From the NCBI GenBank assembly GCA_002373755.1, contig DFJU01000024.1, positions 1 through 10,859 of the forward strand: a stretch of 10,859 nucleotides of DNA, written 5' to 3'. The position numbers and the translations under genes were made by a program. The stretch is from Bacteroidales bacterium UBA3663 (lineage in GTDB: Bacteria > Bacteroidota > Bacteroidia > Bacteroidales > UBA3663). How positions within the stretch are numbered: position 1 is the first letter of the stretch; the number at the start of each line of letters is the position of its first letter. This document shows positions 1-6,046 of this stretch, piece by piece. Under the pieces are notes generated by a model. It was not told where the DNA came from, ran no database searches, and was given only the letters and a program-made list of their open reading frames with translations.

Positions 1-2
1 TC

Positions 3-941
3 GACCAGATGGCAGCCGATGAAGTCATCGCCAAGATAACAGCCATCGGCACCGTGACCTACACTCCTGAGAGCAAGGCCCTCATCGACGCAGCACGCAC
101 GGCCTACGACGCGCTGACCACCGACCAGCAGGCACTCGTGACAAACTACTCGACGCTGACCGATGCCGAGACCACCTACACCACCGCTGAGGAGACCGCC
201 TACACCAAGGGCGTAGAGCTGACCAAGAACCCCGACGGCACGTGGTCGCTCGCCGCAACTCCCGGCTTTGACGTGGAGCTGGAGGTGGAGTACAAGGCAG
301 ACCTGACACTCACCGTCAATATCGAGGGCTGGACATTCGGCGCAACCGCAAACACACCTACTGTCAGCGGTAACGAAGGCAGCGGTGAAGTGACCTTCGA
401 ATACAAGAAGAAGGGTGCTGCAGACGACAGCTACAGCACCGACGTTCCGACAGATGCCGGCGAATACACCGTCCGCGCTACCGTGGCCGAGACCGACGAC
501 TATGTTGACGGCACGGCAACGGCTGACTTCACCATCGCGAAGGCTGCCGCCACCATCAGTTACGAGACTGCCAGCGTGAGCAAAACATATGGCGACGCGG
601 ACTTCACCAACGATCTGACGAACACTGGCAATGGCACTGTAATTTATGCATCGAACAACGAGGGCGTAGCCACTGTGAACAACGAGACAGGCCTGGTACA
701 CATCGTCGGCTCTGGCGAGGCTACCATCACTGCAACAGTCGCTGACGGCACCAACTACACCTACGCCACAAAGACGGCACAGTACACACTGACAGTTGAA
801 GCCGCTACAGGCATCAGCGATGTTAAAACAGATGCCACAGAGAATGCCTACTGGTATGACCTGAGCGGCCTCCCATTGAATGGCAAGCCAACCAAGGCTG
901 GTGTCTATGTAAAGAACGGCAAAAAGGTCGTGATTGAGTAA
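3..941 (+). CDS. C-terminal part of a secreted repeat/Ig-like surface protein (5' end outside window)
   Basis: The reading frame is open to the left edge, so the Met at base 9 is probably internal and the true start lies upstream. Residues below are counted from that Met. Residues 1-60 are a helical repeat of the FIVAR-like kind (TAIGTVTYTPESKALIDAAR, then AYDALTTDQQALV), usually found in tandem in large surface proteins. Residues about 105-177 resemble an MBG/YDG-type beta domain (GSGEVTFEYKKKG..., DAGEYTVRATVAETDDY). Residues about 178-264 resemble a bacterial Ig-like (Big_2/MBG) domain (KTYGDADF, ASNNEGVATVNNETG, GSGEATITATVADGTNY). The last 30 residues (YWYDLSGLPLNGKPTKAGVY, then VKNGKKVVIE) match a C-terminal tail common on secreted Bacteroidales proteins; it resembles, but is not clearly, a type IX secretion sorting domain. 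The role is probably adhesive or structural; no catalytic domain is visible. A terminator follows 23 bp after the stop. Confidence 0.75.
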   Translation, partial: DQMAADEVIAKITAIGTVTYTPESKALIDAARTAYDALTTDQQALVTNYSTLTDAETTYTTAEETAYTKGVELTKNPDGTWSLAATPGFDVELEVEYKADLTLTVNIEGWTFGATANTPTVSGNEGSGEVTFEYKKKGAADDSYSTDVPTDAGEYTVRATVAETDDYVDGTATADFTIAKAAATISYETASVSKTYGDADFTNDLTNTGNGTVIYASNNEGVATVNNETGLVHIVGSGEATITATVADGTNYTYATKTAQYTLTVEAATGISDVKTDATENAYWYDLSGLPLNGKPTKAGVYVKNGKKVVIE

Positions 942-963
942 TCATTCATGCCACAAACATCAT

Positions 964-1005
964 TCGGGGACGGAGCAAACCAAAATGCTTCGTCCCCGAT
1001 TTTTT
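964..1005 (+). terminator. Rho-independent terminator of the surface-protein gene
   Basis: A 12-bp stem (CGGGGACGGAGC at 965-976 with GCTTCGTCCCCG at 987-998, one G-U pair, plus a flanking T-A pair) with a 10-nt loop is followed directly by a run of six T. It lies 23 bp after the stop codon of the plus-strand gene. Confidence 0.9.
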
Positions 1006-1069
1006 GCATCAATCCAGCATACCACTAAAGAAAGCCGAGGCTGTCCGTCGCATTTATGGCTCGTTATCC

Positions 1070-1104
1070 AAAAAAACAAAAACGGCCGCCACGAAGTGAC
1101 AGCC
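1070..1104 (-). terminator. Rho-independent terminator downstream of tcdA
   Basis: Read on the minus strand, GGCTGTCAC, loop TTC, GTGGCGGCC forms a 9-bp stem with two G-U pairs (plus-strand bases 1084-1104), followed by GTTTTTGTTTTTT. It sits about 30 bp after the tcdA stop. Together with the plus-strand terminator at 964-1005 it separates the two convergent transcripts. Confidence 0.8.
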
Positions 1105-1133
1105 ATACACGCGGAACGCGCCAGAACAGGTTC

Positions 1134-1937
1134 TCAGGCGTTACGGTCGATGTCGGACAGCACCAAGCCGCCGAGCATGAAGCCGAACATGGCCGTGATG
1201 TGCGCCATCGAGCCGTTGATCTGCGCCTTCGACGAACACCATTCATGATTCACCAGCGAAGGGTCGCCAGGACCCATCTTCGCCTTCGGACACATGCACT
1301 GCTCCGTGCCGCAGGTGGCATTGTGGCCACGGTTGGAGAGCAGTTCGTCGCTATAGACGCACATGAACTTGCGTTTGGGGAACTCCTTGTCGCGCTTGAA
1401 TCGGTTGCGCAGCGCACGGGCCAACGGGTCGCCCTGCACCTTCCAGAATTCCGTCACCTTGATGCGTGTGGGATCCATCTTCAGTGCGGCACCCATCGAC
1501 GAGAAGAACCTTGCTTTTGTCCGACATGCCATCAGGATGAGCAGAGCCTTGTCCTTCAGCGAGTCGATGGCGTCGATGATGTAGTCGTAGCCGTCGATGC
1601 CGAATTCATCGGCCGTCTCCTGCGTGAAGATCTTCTGCAATGCCGTAATCTCGGCCTTGGGGTTGATGGTGAGCAGACGCTCCTTCAAGGCATCGACCTT
1701 CACCTGGCCGACGGTCTTGGTGGTGGCCATCAGCTGGCGGTTGATGTTGGTGATGCACACGCGGTCGCTATCGACTATTGTGAGTTGACGGATGCCGCTG
1801 CGCACCAGACATTCGGCGCACCACGAACCGACGCCACCCACGCCGAAGATAATCACCCGTTTCTGTGCGATGCGCTCCATCGTCTCGTTGCCCAGCAGCA
1901 GCTCCGCACGTCTGAATATTGCTTGATCTATTGCCAT
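1134..1937 (-). CDS. tcdA: tRNA threonylcarbamoyladenosine dehydratase (TcdA/CsdL, E1-like)
   Basis: This 267-residue cytoplasmic protein is a ThiF/MoeB/HesA (E1-like) enzyme of the TcdA branch. The family uses ATP to cyclise t6A at tRNA position 37 to ct6A, which helps decoding of ANN codons. Visible features: nucleotide-binding loop GVGGVGS (32-38); acidic end of the next strand, VDSDR (55-59); NINRQ (64-68); VGQVKV (77-81), whose Lys typically contacts ATP; IDAIDS (121-126); and SSMGAALKMDPTRIKV (146-161), characteristic of TcdA rather than ThiF or MoeB. The C-terminal third is unusual: Cys at 209, 214, 216 and 234 (CGTEQCMC and EWCSSKA), a plausible metal site. The ATG at 1937 fits the family start and lies about 30 nt from a promoter motif. 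It appears monocistronic. I am confident of the family; it could be a TcdA-like paralogue with a different RNA target. Confidence 0.88.
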   Translation of the reverse strand: MAIDQAIFRRAELLLGNETMERIAQKRVIIFGVGGVGSWCAECLVRSGIRQLTIVDSDRVCITNINRQLMATTKTVGQVKVDALKERLLTINPKAEITALQKIFTQETADEFGIDGYDYIIDAIDSLKDKALLILMACRTKARFFSSMGAALKMDPTRIKVTEFWKVQGDPLARALRNRFKRDKEFPKRKFMCVYSDELLSNRGHNATCGTEQCMCPKAKMGPGDPSLVNHEWCSSKAQINGSMAHITAMFGFMLGGLVLSDIDRNA

Positions 1938-1967
1938 TTTCGTTTACAATGTTGTGAAATTCGGCTG

Positions 1968-1999
1968 CAAAACTACGAAAAATCGGCCACAGTGCCAAG
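1968..1999 (-). promoter_or_regulatory. Candidate Bacteroidota promoter for tcdA
   Basis: On the minus strand TAGTTTTG (1968-1975) matches the -7 consensus TAnnTTTG exactly, and CTTG (1996-1999) sits 20 nt upstream as a partial -33 TTTG. Transcription would start near 1962, giving a leader of about 25 nt before the ATG at 1937. Its -33 overlaps the T-rich tail of the upstream hairpin terminator. Confidence 0.55.
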
Positions 2000-2035
2000 A
2001 AACAACGCCTGCGCTTTTCAAACAAAGCACAGGCG
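1994..2035 (-). terminator. Terminator-like hairpin upstream of tcdA
   Basis: On the minus strand CGCCTGTGCTTT (2024-2035) pairs with AAAGCGCAGGCG (2006-2017): 12 bp with one G-U pair and a 6-nt loop, followed by TTGTTTCTT. The T-rich side occurs only on the minus strand, so it would end a minus-strand transcript before tcdA. It is either the 3' end of a short RNA or an attenuator for tcdA. Confidence 0.6.
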
Positions 2036-2149
2036 TCACTCGAAAACACACGGCGGAAATGAATCGTTGCATTCCGCCACACAAAAAAATACTAAAATTT
2101 CCAACTTATGCAACAACTAACCGAATCAATTTCATTTGGGATTTTTTCT
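1997..2149 (-). ncRNA. Candidate short RNA or attenuated leader (about 150 nt)
   Basis: This stretch has no convincing protein gene but is bounded on the minus strand by a consensus promoter (2155-2185) and a terminator-like hairpin (1994-2035). In between is a second hairpin (2052-2078: GGCGGAATG pairing with CATTTCCGCC, one bulged A, 8-nt loop). Near the 5' end is a 9-codon reading frame (2106-2135, MKLIRLVVA) with an A-rich lead-in, which could be a leader peptide or chance. I recognise no known RNA family or riboswitch. The alternative is that it is simply a tcdA leader with partial read-through. Confidence 0.4.
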
Positions 2150-2154
2150 TGGTG

Positions 2155-2185
2155 CAAAAGTAGGCCGATGCGCCGTCACACCAAA
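2155..2185 (-). promoter_or_regulatory. Consensus Bacteroidota promoter without an adjacent protein gene
   Basis: On the minus strand TACTTTTG (2155-2162) is a perfect -7 element (TAnnTTTG) and TTTG (2182-2185) a perfect -33 element, 19 nt apart. The predicted start is near 2149. The nearest downstream gene, tcdA, begins about 210 nt later and has its own promoter-like motif. Confidence 0.65.
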
Positions 2186-2251
2186 ATCCAGCCGTTACAG
2201 AAAGTTCCGAATTTGTTACATTTGCCGTCCATAAATCGCAGGAAAAAATAT

Positions 2252-2293
2252 TTGTAACAAAAGAAACAATGGCGGCCCCGATCGGGTCGCCAT
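2252..2293 (-). terminator. Probable terminator of the DUF4160-DUF2442 operon
   Basis: Bases 2269-2293 form a 10-bp stem (ATGGCGGCCC with GGGTCGCCAT, one G-U pair, 5-nt loop). On the minus strand it is followed by the U-rich stretch TTGTTTCTTTTGTT. It lies about 60 bp after the DUF2442 stop. The T tract is interrupted, so efficiency is uncertain. The 60 bp in between holds nothing else I recognise. Confidence 0.6.
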
Positions 2294-2354
2294 AGGAATC
2301 ATTCGGTCGGCAAACGGCAGGGTAAGCCGCCTGACTTGGTCAATGGCCAATGGT

Positions 2355-2624
2355 TCAGCCCTCCTCATGGGCATAATTACGGTAATTTCCGAGTATCTGC
2401 TCGATGTGGATGACCTCTGGACAGGAATCCCACGTCACGCCACCGCCCATCAGATACCAGTTCATGCGCTCCTTGACAGGCACTTTTTTCATGCTGGGGA
2501 ACGCCGAAATTGGCATTACGATGGAACGGCCATCCTGCAAATCCACCTGGAATTTGCCTCTTTTGGGGAACGACAGCGACTTGATGCGCGGAGTCACGTT
2601 CCAATATCCTTCGGTTGTAAACAT
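2355..2624 (-). CDS. DUF2442 family protein
   Basis: This 89-residue protein has the DUF2442 pattern: WNVTPRIKSLSF (8-19), then a strand with FQVDLQDGRSIVMPISAFPS (25-44), KERMNWYLMGGG (52-63), and a C-terminal EVIHIEQILG (70-79) where the family often has a DEDISVEGLL-like segment. Members are small, cytoplasmic and of unknown molecular function; they are often encoded next to DUF4160 proteins and the pair has been proposed to be toxin-antitoxin-like, which I treat as unproven. The start follows the upstream gene's stop by only 4 nt (TAG TCCT ATG), so the two are co-transcribed and probably translationally coupled. No signal peptide or membrane segment is visible. Confidence 0.75.
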   Translation of the reverse strand: MFTTEGYWNVTPRIKSLSFPKRGKFQVDLQDGRSIVMPISAFPSMKKVPVKERMNWYLMGGGVTWDSCPEVIHIEQILGNYRNYAHEEG

Positions 2625-2628
2625 AGGA

Positions 2629-2919
2629 CTATTTTTTTACTTTGATTACTCTGATTGTCTTGCCGCTCTTGAACAGATTCCACTGGTGCAGCAGCCGTTC
2701 GCGGTATTCGACTGCAATTTTCAGCACTTCCCTGACCTGTGCATCGGTGAGGTCTCCCTGTTTGGCCACTTCGACACTCGGTTCCAGCCAAATTTTGCAC
2801 AAATCCTCAGTCCCGCGTTTGCCGACATGGACGTGCGCCCGATTCTCATGGAAATCTGTATTGTAGAACAAAAAGTTCCAAATTATTCTGGCTGTAATGT
2901 AGAGAAGTATCTTTGGCAT
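2629..2919 (-). CDS. DUF4160 family protein
   Basis: This 96-residue cytoplasmic protein matches DUF4160: MPKILLYITARIIWNFLFYN at the N-terminus, then the hallmark His-rich segment FHENRAHVHVGKRG (23-36, His 24, 29 and 31), then a C-terminal helical part ending QWNLFKSGKTIRVIKVKK. The family function is unknown; the clustered His could bind metal or act catalytically. It is the first gene of a two-gene operon with DUF2442. A near-perfect promoter lies 20-50 bp upstream and predicts a leader of only about 13 nt. The ATG at 2919 starts exactly at the conserved MPK/MP N-terminus of the family. Confidence 0.77.
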   Translation of the reverse strand: MPKILLYITARIIWNFLFYNTDFHENRAHVHVGKRGTEDLCKIWLEPSVEVAKQGDLTDAQVREVLKIAVEYRERLLHQWNLFKSGKTIRVIKVKK

Positions 2920-2938
2920 AGGTGCATTTTCTATTCGG

Positions 2939-2969
2939 CAAACATAGACACTTTTTTGTTAACGGCAAA
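2939..2969 (-). promoter_or_regulatory. Bacteroidota promoter for the DUF4160-DUF2442 operon
   Basis: On the minus strand TATGTTTG (2939-2946) is a perfect -7 element and TTTG (2966-2969) a perfect -33 element, 19 nt apart. The expected start is near 2932, about 13 nt before the DUF4160 ATG. Confidence 0.78.
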
Positions 2970-2993
2970 GACATTGGCCGAAAAAAAATGATG

Positions 2994-3044
2994 GGTTAAA
3001 AGGAAAGTGCCGCAGGAGGAAAGGCTCTCCCACGGTACTTTTTT
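2994..3044. terminator. Bidirectional terminator after GH67
   Basis: AAGTGCCGCAGGA (3005-3017) pairs with TCCCACGGTACTT (3028-3040) over 13 positions with one mismatch and two G-U pairs, and a 10-nt loop. On the minus strand it is followed by TTTCCTTTT, ending the xylan transcript just after the GH67 stop. On the plus strand the run of six T (3039-3044) makes it a terminator in that direction too, although no plus-strand gene leads into it. Confidence 0.8.
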
Positions 3045-4785
3045 ATTTGCAGGGCGCATCCACGTCGAGCGGGGCGCACTCATGGTTGCCGATGCGGATG
3101 TGGAACCGCATCATGTCGTCGAGCGAGTGGACAGGCGGCTGGGCGGTCGATGGCCAAGGTAGGCGGCTGAACGTCTGGAAGTAGAGCAGGCAGGCATCGC
3201 GCCACCACTGGGCATCGCGCTGCTGCTTGTCGAGACGGCGCGCAATGTCATCGAACGTGGCATCGCTCACCTCGCCCTTGACCGACTGCCAGAGCTGCTG
3301 CATGACGGCCACATTGTCCACGCCGCGCTGATAGTGGCGGCCCAGATGCTCCCAGAGCGACTCGGTCGTGCCGCAGCACTGCCATGTGCGCTCATATTGC
3401 CACGGCACGTGGTGGAACCACAGCAGTTCGTCCTCCGGGCATGTGGCCAACGGCTCGAAAAGGTCGCGTAGCGAGTCGGGATATTGGGTTGTGGCCGATG
3501 TGCCTGTCGCCTCGGTGCGGTCGAAGCCAAGTCCGATGCTGTCGGCGCGGTGATAGTACGACGGAAGCCAGTCGGCACGCGCACCGGGCACGGCGCACCA
3601 CGGTTCGGGGCCGTAGTGATGTCCCCACGCGAAGATGTGGTGCAGGCCGAGCGGCATCATGTAGTCGACCACCGTCTCGCGGCTCATCGTGAGCAGGCGG
3701 ACGATGGCGCTCTTTGCCTCATCGTTGGCCGATGGGAACGTGCCGCACACCCATTCGCGGGCGATGCTGTCGGGCGAGAGTGAGGCATCGGCCGCCATCC
3801 TTCCGAACGCGAACCAGTTGGCCTCGGCCAGACGGTTGCCGCAGCCCTCGGTGCCAACATTGGCCACACCGGCATAGCCCACAAGGTTGGGCAGATGGCC
3901 GATGGCGAGCTGCGTCTCGCGCCACATGGAGGCGAGGAAGGCGATGTGGTTCGAGTGGCCGAGGTACTCCTGCGTGATCTGGAGTTCGGCCATCAGGCGC
4001 GTGTGCGGCATGGCGAAGAAGAGCGGCGAGACGGGTTCGCGCGGCTGGAAGTCGATGGGGCCGTTCTTGATCTGGATGATTACGTTCGATGCAAACTGGC
4101 CGTCGAGCGGCGCGAACTCGGCAAATGCCTGCTTGGCGCGGTCGGGGTCGCTGGGCGAATAGACGAAGGCGCGCCAGATGACCTGTCCGCCGTGGGGACG
4201 CAGCGCATCGGCCAACATATTGGCACCCTCGGCGTGAGAACGGCCGTAGTCGCATGGGCCAGGCTGCCCTTCGCTGTTGGCCTTGACCAGGAATCCGCCG
4301 AAGTCGGGGATGCGGCGATAGACATCGGCCACCTTATCGCGCCACCATTGCTGCACGGCGGGGTCGAGCGGGTCGGCCGTCTGGGTTGCGCCCAATGCCT
4401 GCGGCGATGCGAAGTTGACCGCGAGCCAGACACGGATGCCGTAGGGACGCAGCAGATCCGCGTAGCAGGCGGTCGTGTCGAGATAGGCATCGGACAACAT
4501 CTTGGGCGATGCGTTCACATTGTTGAGCACCGTGGCATTGATGCCGATAGCCTCGTTCTTCTGGCCGTATTTGCGGATGGCCAATGTGTCGATGCCGCCG
4601 CGTGACCAGAAGATGCTGCGACCCGCGTAGCCACGTTCGACGCTGCCGTCGGGGTTGTCCCAATGGTTGAGCATACGGAGCGGCTCGACCGCCTGCGGCT
4701 CACCGGGAGCACAGGCGGTCAAGTTGATTGCGAGGGAGAGTGCCAAACTACTTGTCCAGGCCCTCGATAGTCTGAATCTTGCCAT
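3043..4785 (-). CDS. GH67 alpha-glucuronidase lipoprotein lacking the usual N-terminal domain
   Basis: GH67 enzymes release (4-O-methyl)glucuronic acid from the non-reducing-end xylose of xylo-oligosaccharides. Hallmarks: LNHWDNPDGSVERGYAG (39-55), INATVLNNVNA (82-92), VKANSEGQPGP (167-177), NVIIQIKNGPIDFQPREP (234-251), QITQEYLGHSNHIAFL (269-284), LGLHHIFAWGHHYGPEPW (379-396) and YYHRADSIGLGFDRT (410-424). Glu172 is the predicted acid and Asp245 and Glu273 the bases; their spacing (73 and 28) equals that of E292/D365/E393 in Cellvibrio GlcA67A. I chose the ATG at 4785 because it gives a lipoprotein signal (MARFRLSRAWTSS, hydrophobic stretch, LTAC, Cys25). The frame extends to a GTG at 4851, which would spoil the signal. 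At 580 residues it is about 120 short at the N-terminus: the domain preceding LNHWDN is missing. It overlaps the GH43 end by 38 nt. No acidic residues follow Cys25, suggesting a periplasmic location. Confidence 0.92.
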   Translation of the reverse strand: MARFRLSRAWTSSLALSLAINLTACAPGEPQAVEPLRMLNHWDNPDGSVERGYAGRSIFWSRGGIDTLAIRKYGQKNEAIGINATVLNNVNASPKMLSDAYLDTTACYADLLRPYGIRVWLAVNFASPQALGATQTADPLDPAVQQWWRDKVADVYRRIPDFGGFLVKANSEGQPGPCDYGRSHAEGANMLADALRPHGGQVIWRAFVYSPSDPDRAKQAFAEFAPLDGQFASNVIIQIKNGPIDFQPREPVSPLFFAMPHTRLMAELQITQEYLGHSNHIAFLASMWRETQLAIGHLPNLVGYAGVANVGTEGCGNRLAEANWFAFGRMAADASLSPDSIAREWVCGTFPSANDEAKSAIVRLLTMSRETVVDYMMPLGLHHIFAWGHHYGPEPWCAVPGARADWLPSYYHRADSIGLGFDRTEATGTSATTQYPDSLRDLFEPLATCPEDELLWFHHVPWQYERTWQCCGTTESLWEHLGRHYQRGVDNVAVMQQLWQSVKGEVSDATFDDIARRLDKQQRDAQWWRDACLLYFQTFSRLPWPSTAQPPVHSLDDMMRFHIRIGNHECAPLDVDAPCK

Positions 4786-5791
4786 TTTCGTCGTATGTAA
4801 GTTCACAAACCTTGAGCGAGCGGAGCCACGTCTTGTCGTCCGACGGGACACAGTCGTGGTGGAAGAGGTACCACTTGCCTTTGTATTCGGCGATGGCGTG
4901 GTGGGTGGTCCAGCCGACCACAGGCGTCATGATTACGCCCTGATAGGTGAACGGGCCGTAGGGGTTGTCGCCGATGGCGTAGCAGAGGAAATGGCTGTCG
5001 CCGGTGGAGTACGAGAAGTAGTATTTGCCCTTGTACTTGTGCATCCACGATGCCTCGAAGAAGCGGTGCGGATCGCTGGCCTTGAGCGGCTTGCCATCGG
5101 CCCCGAGGATGACGACCGGACGAGCTGCCTCGGCAAACTCCATGTCGTCACTCATTCGGACCACGAGGCTGGGCAATGCGGGTGCATCGGGCTTGGCAAA
5201 GAGTTCACCCTTGCGGGTCGGCTCGGAACCCATATCGACCAGACCGTTGTCGTCGCCGTGCTTGCCGTGAATCGGGGCAAAGCCATCGGCCAACGGCTGC
5301 CACCACTGGAGCTGTCCGCCCCACAGGCCGCCGAAGTAGGTGTAGATGGAGCTGTCGTCGTCCTTGAAGACGCAGGGGTCGATGGAGAACGAGCCTCGGA
5401 TGGGGAACTTGCGTGGCTTGAAGGGGCCCTCGGGCTTGTCGGACTCGGCTACGCCCAAACGGAACACGCCATCGTAGCCCTTGGCCGAGAAGACGTAGTA
5501 GTACTTGCCGTCTTTTTCAACGACGTCGCTGTCCCACAGCTGTTTTTCGGCCCACGGCACATCGTTCACGTCGAAGATGACACCGTGGTCGTTGACGTTG
5601 CCGGTCATCGGTTCGCCGTCGATCGAGAGTGCGTGGTAGTCCTTCATCTGGAAGTGGCCGCCGTCGTCATCCTCTTCGGCTCCGGCTTCCCAGTCGTGGC
5701 TGGGGTAGATGAACAACTTGCCGTTGAAGACGTGTACGGCGGGGTCTGCCATGTAGTCGGCAGGGAACAAATATCTTTTTTTCATGTTCAT
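4748..5791 (-). CDS. GH43 beta-xylosidase / alpha-L-arabinofuranosidase (subfamily 1-like)
   Basis: This is a 347-residue five-bladed beta-propeller glycosidase of family 43. The N-terminus YLFPADYMADPAVHVFNGKL (7-26) and SHDWEAG closely resemble GH43 subfamily 1. Predicted catalytic residues: Asp16 (base, in ADPAVHV), Asp138 (pKa modulator, in SIDPCVF) and Glu246 (acid, in RFFEASWMHKYKGKYY). There is no signal peptide, so it should act in the cytoplasm on xylo- or arabinoxylo-oligosaccharides brought in by the GPH transporter two genes upstream. Two Met codons (5791 and 5785) could start it; the upstream region is A/T-rich with no Shine-Dalgarno. Its last 12 codons overlap the start of GH67. 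A 428-bp repeat-rich gap separates it from GH10. Specificity (xylosidase versus arabinofuranosidase) cannot be decided from sequence. Confidence 0.9.
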   Translation of the reverse strand: MNMKKRYLFPADYMADPAVHVFNGKLFIYPSHDWEAGAEEDDDGGHFQMKDYHALSIDGEPMTGNVNDHGVIFDVNDVPWAEKQLWDSDVVEKDGKYYYVFSAKGYDGVFRLGVAESDKPEGPFKPRKFPIRGSFSIDPCVFKDDDSSIYTYFGGLWGGQLQWWQPLADGFAPIHGKHGDDNGLVDMGSEPTRKGELFAKPDAPALPSLVVRMSDDMEFAEAARPVVILGADGKPLKASDPHRFFEASWMHKYKGKYYFSYSTGDSHFLCYAIGDNPYGPFTYQGVIMTPVVGWTTHHAIAEYKGKWYLFHHDCVPSDDKTWLRSLKVCELTYDENGKIQTIEGLDK

Positions 5792-5802
5792 ATAAAATTT
5801 AA

Positions 5803-5832
5803 GACCCCTCTCTGTCTCCCCCGATGGGGAGG
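5803..5832. repeat. C-rich/G-rich dispersed hairpin repeat, copy 1
   Basis: GACCCCTCTCTG is followed by CTCCCC, a 4-nt loop and GGGGAG. It is related to the copies at 6165-6211 and 9137-9176. It lies 12 bp before the GH43 start codon, so it would be in the leader of any transcript reading into GH43. Confidence 0.5.
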
Positions 5833-5903
5833 AATGACCTTGCGGACATGGGAGGTCGTGTTAGAAAATCAAGTTTGTTTTTCAATCTCCTTTGCGGAGG
5901 GCA

Positions 5904-5935
5904 CTTACTTTCTTGTCTTGACACAAGAAAGTAAG
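5904..5935. repeat. 13-bp perfect inverted repeat, part of a dispersed intergenic element
   Basis: CTTACTTTCTTGT (5904-5916) and ACAAGAAAGTAAG (5923-5935) are perfect inverted repeats with a 6-nt spacer (CTTGAC), continuing into CAAAGAAAGTCAAGCC. The sequence resembles a short repeat scattered between genes in many bacterial genomes. No T tract follows, so it is not an obvious terminator. It is the core of the 428-bp gap (5792-6219), in which I see no gene and no TAnnTTTG promoter. Confidence 0.65.
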
Positions 5936-5991
5936 CAAAGAAAGTCAAGCCTTACGTTGCGCGGCCTACTCCGATGCGGCCTCGCTTGCTT

Positions 5992-6046
5992 GTAAGCCCA
6001 ACTCAGCCGCTACGCGACTTCAAACAGGGCTTACCGCTACGCGATT
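5992..6046. repeat. CGCTACGCGA direct repeats within a GTAAGCCC/GGGCTTAC inverted repeat
   Basis: GTAAGCCC (5992-5999) and GGGCTTAC (6027-6034) are inverted repeats. CGCTACGCGA occurs at 6008-6017 and 6035-6044, and CGCTACGCGATT recurs at 8996-9007 in the other repeat-rich gap. These modules appear to be degraded pieces of a genome-wide repeat, not genes. Confidence 0.5.

Noticed and set aside
1056..2120. Plus-strand open frame of 354 codons opposite tcdA
   Set aside because: It is antisense to a gene with clear E1-like motifs and shows no domain of its own; it also runs through the tcdA promoter and terminator hairpins.
2295..2354. Stem GGCAGGGTAAGCCGCC just after the DUF2442 stop
   Set aside because: Pairing is short and has no T tract on either strand; the hairpin at 2269-2293 is a better terminator.
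4786..4851. Upstream GTG start for GH67 at 4851
   Set aside because: It would add a 22-residue Arg-rich extension before the lipoprotein signal and lengthen the GH43 overlap to 104 nt; the ATG at 4785 begins directly at the signal peptide.
4655..5995. Long plus-strand open frame (446 codons) antisense to GH43 and the start of GH67
   Set aside because: The minus strand has full GH43 and GH67 motifs with catalytic residues; the plus-strand translation has no recognisable domain and is a by-product of GC-rich codons.
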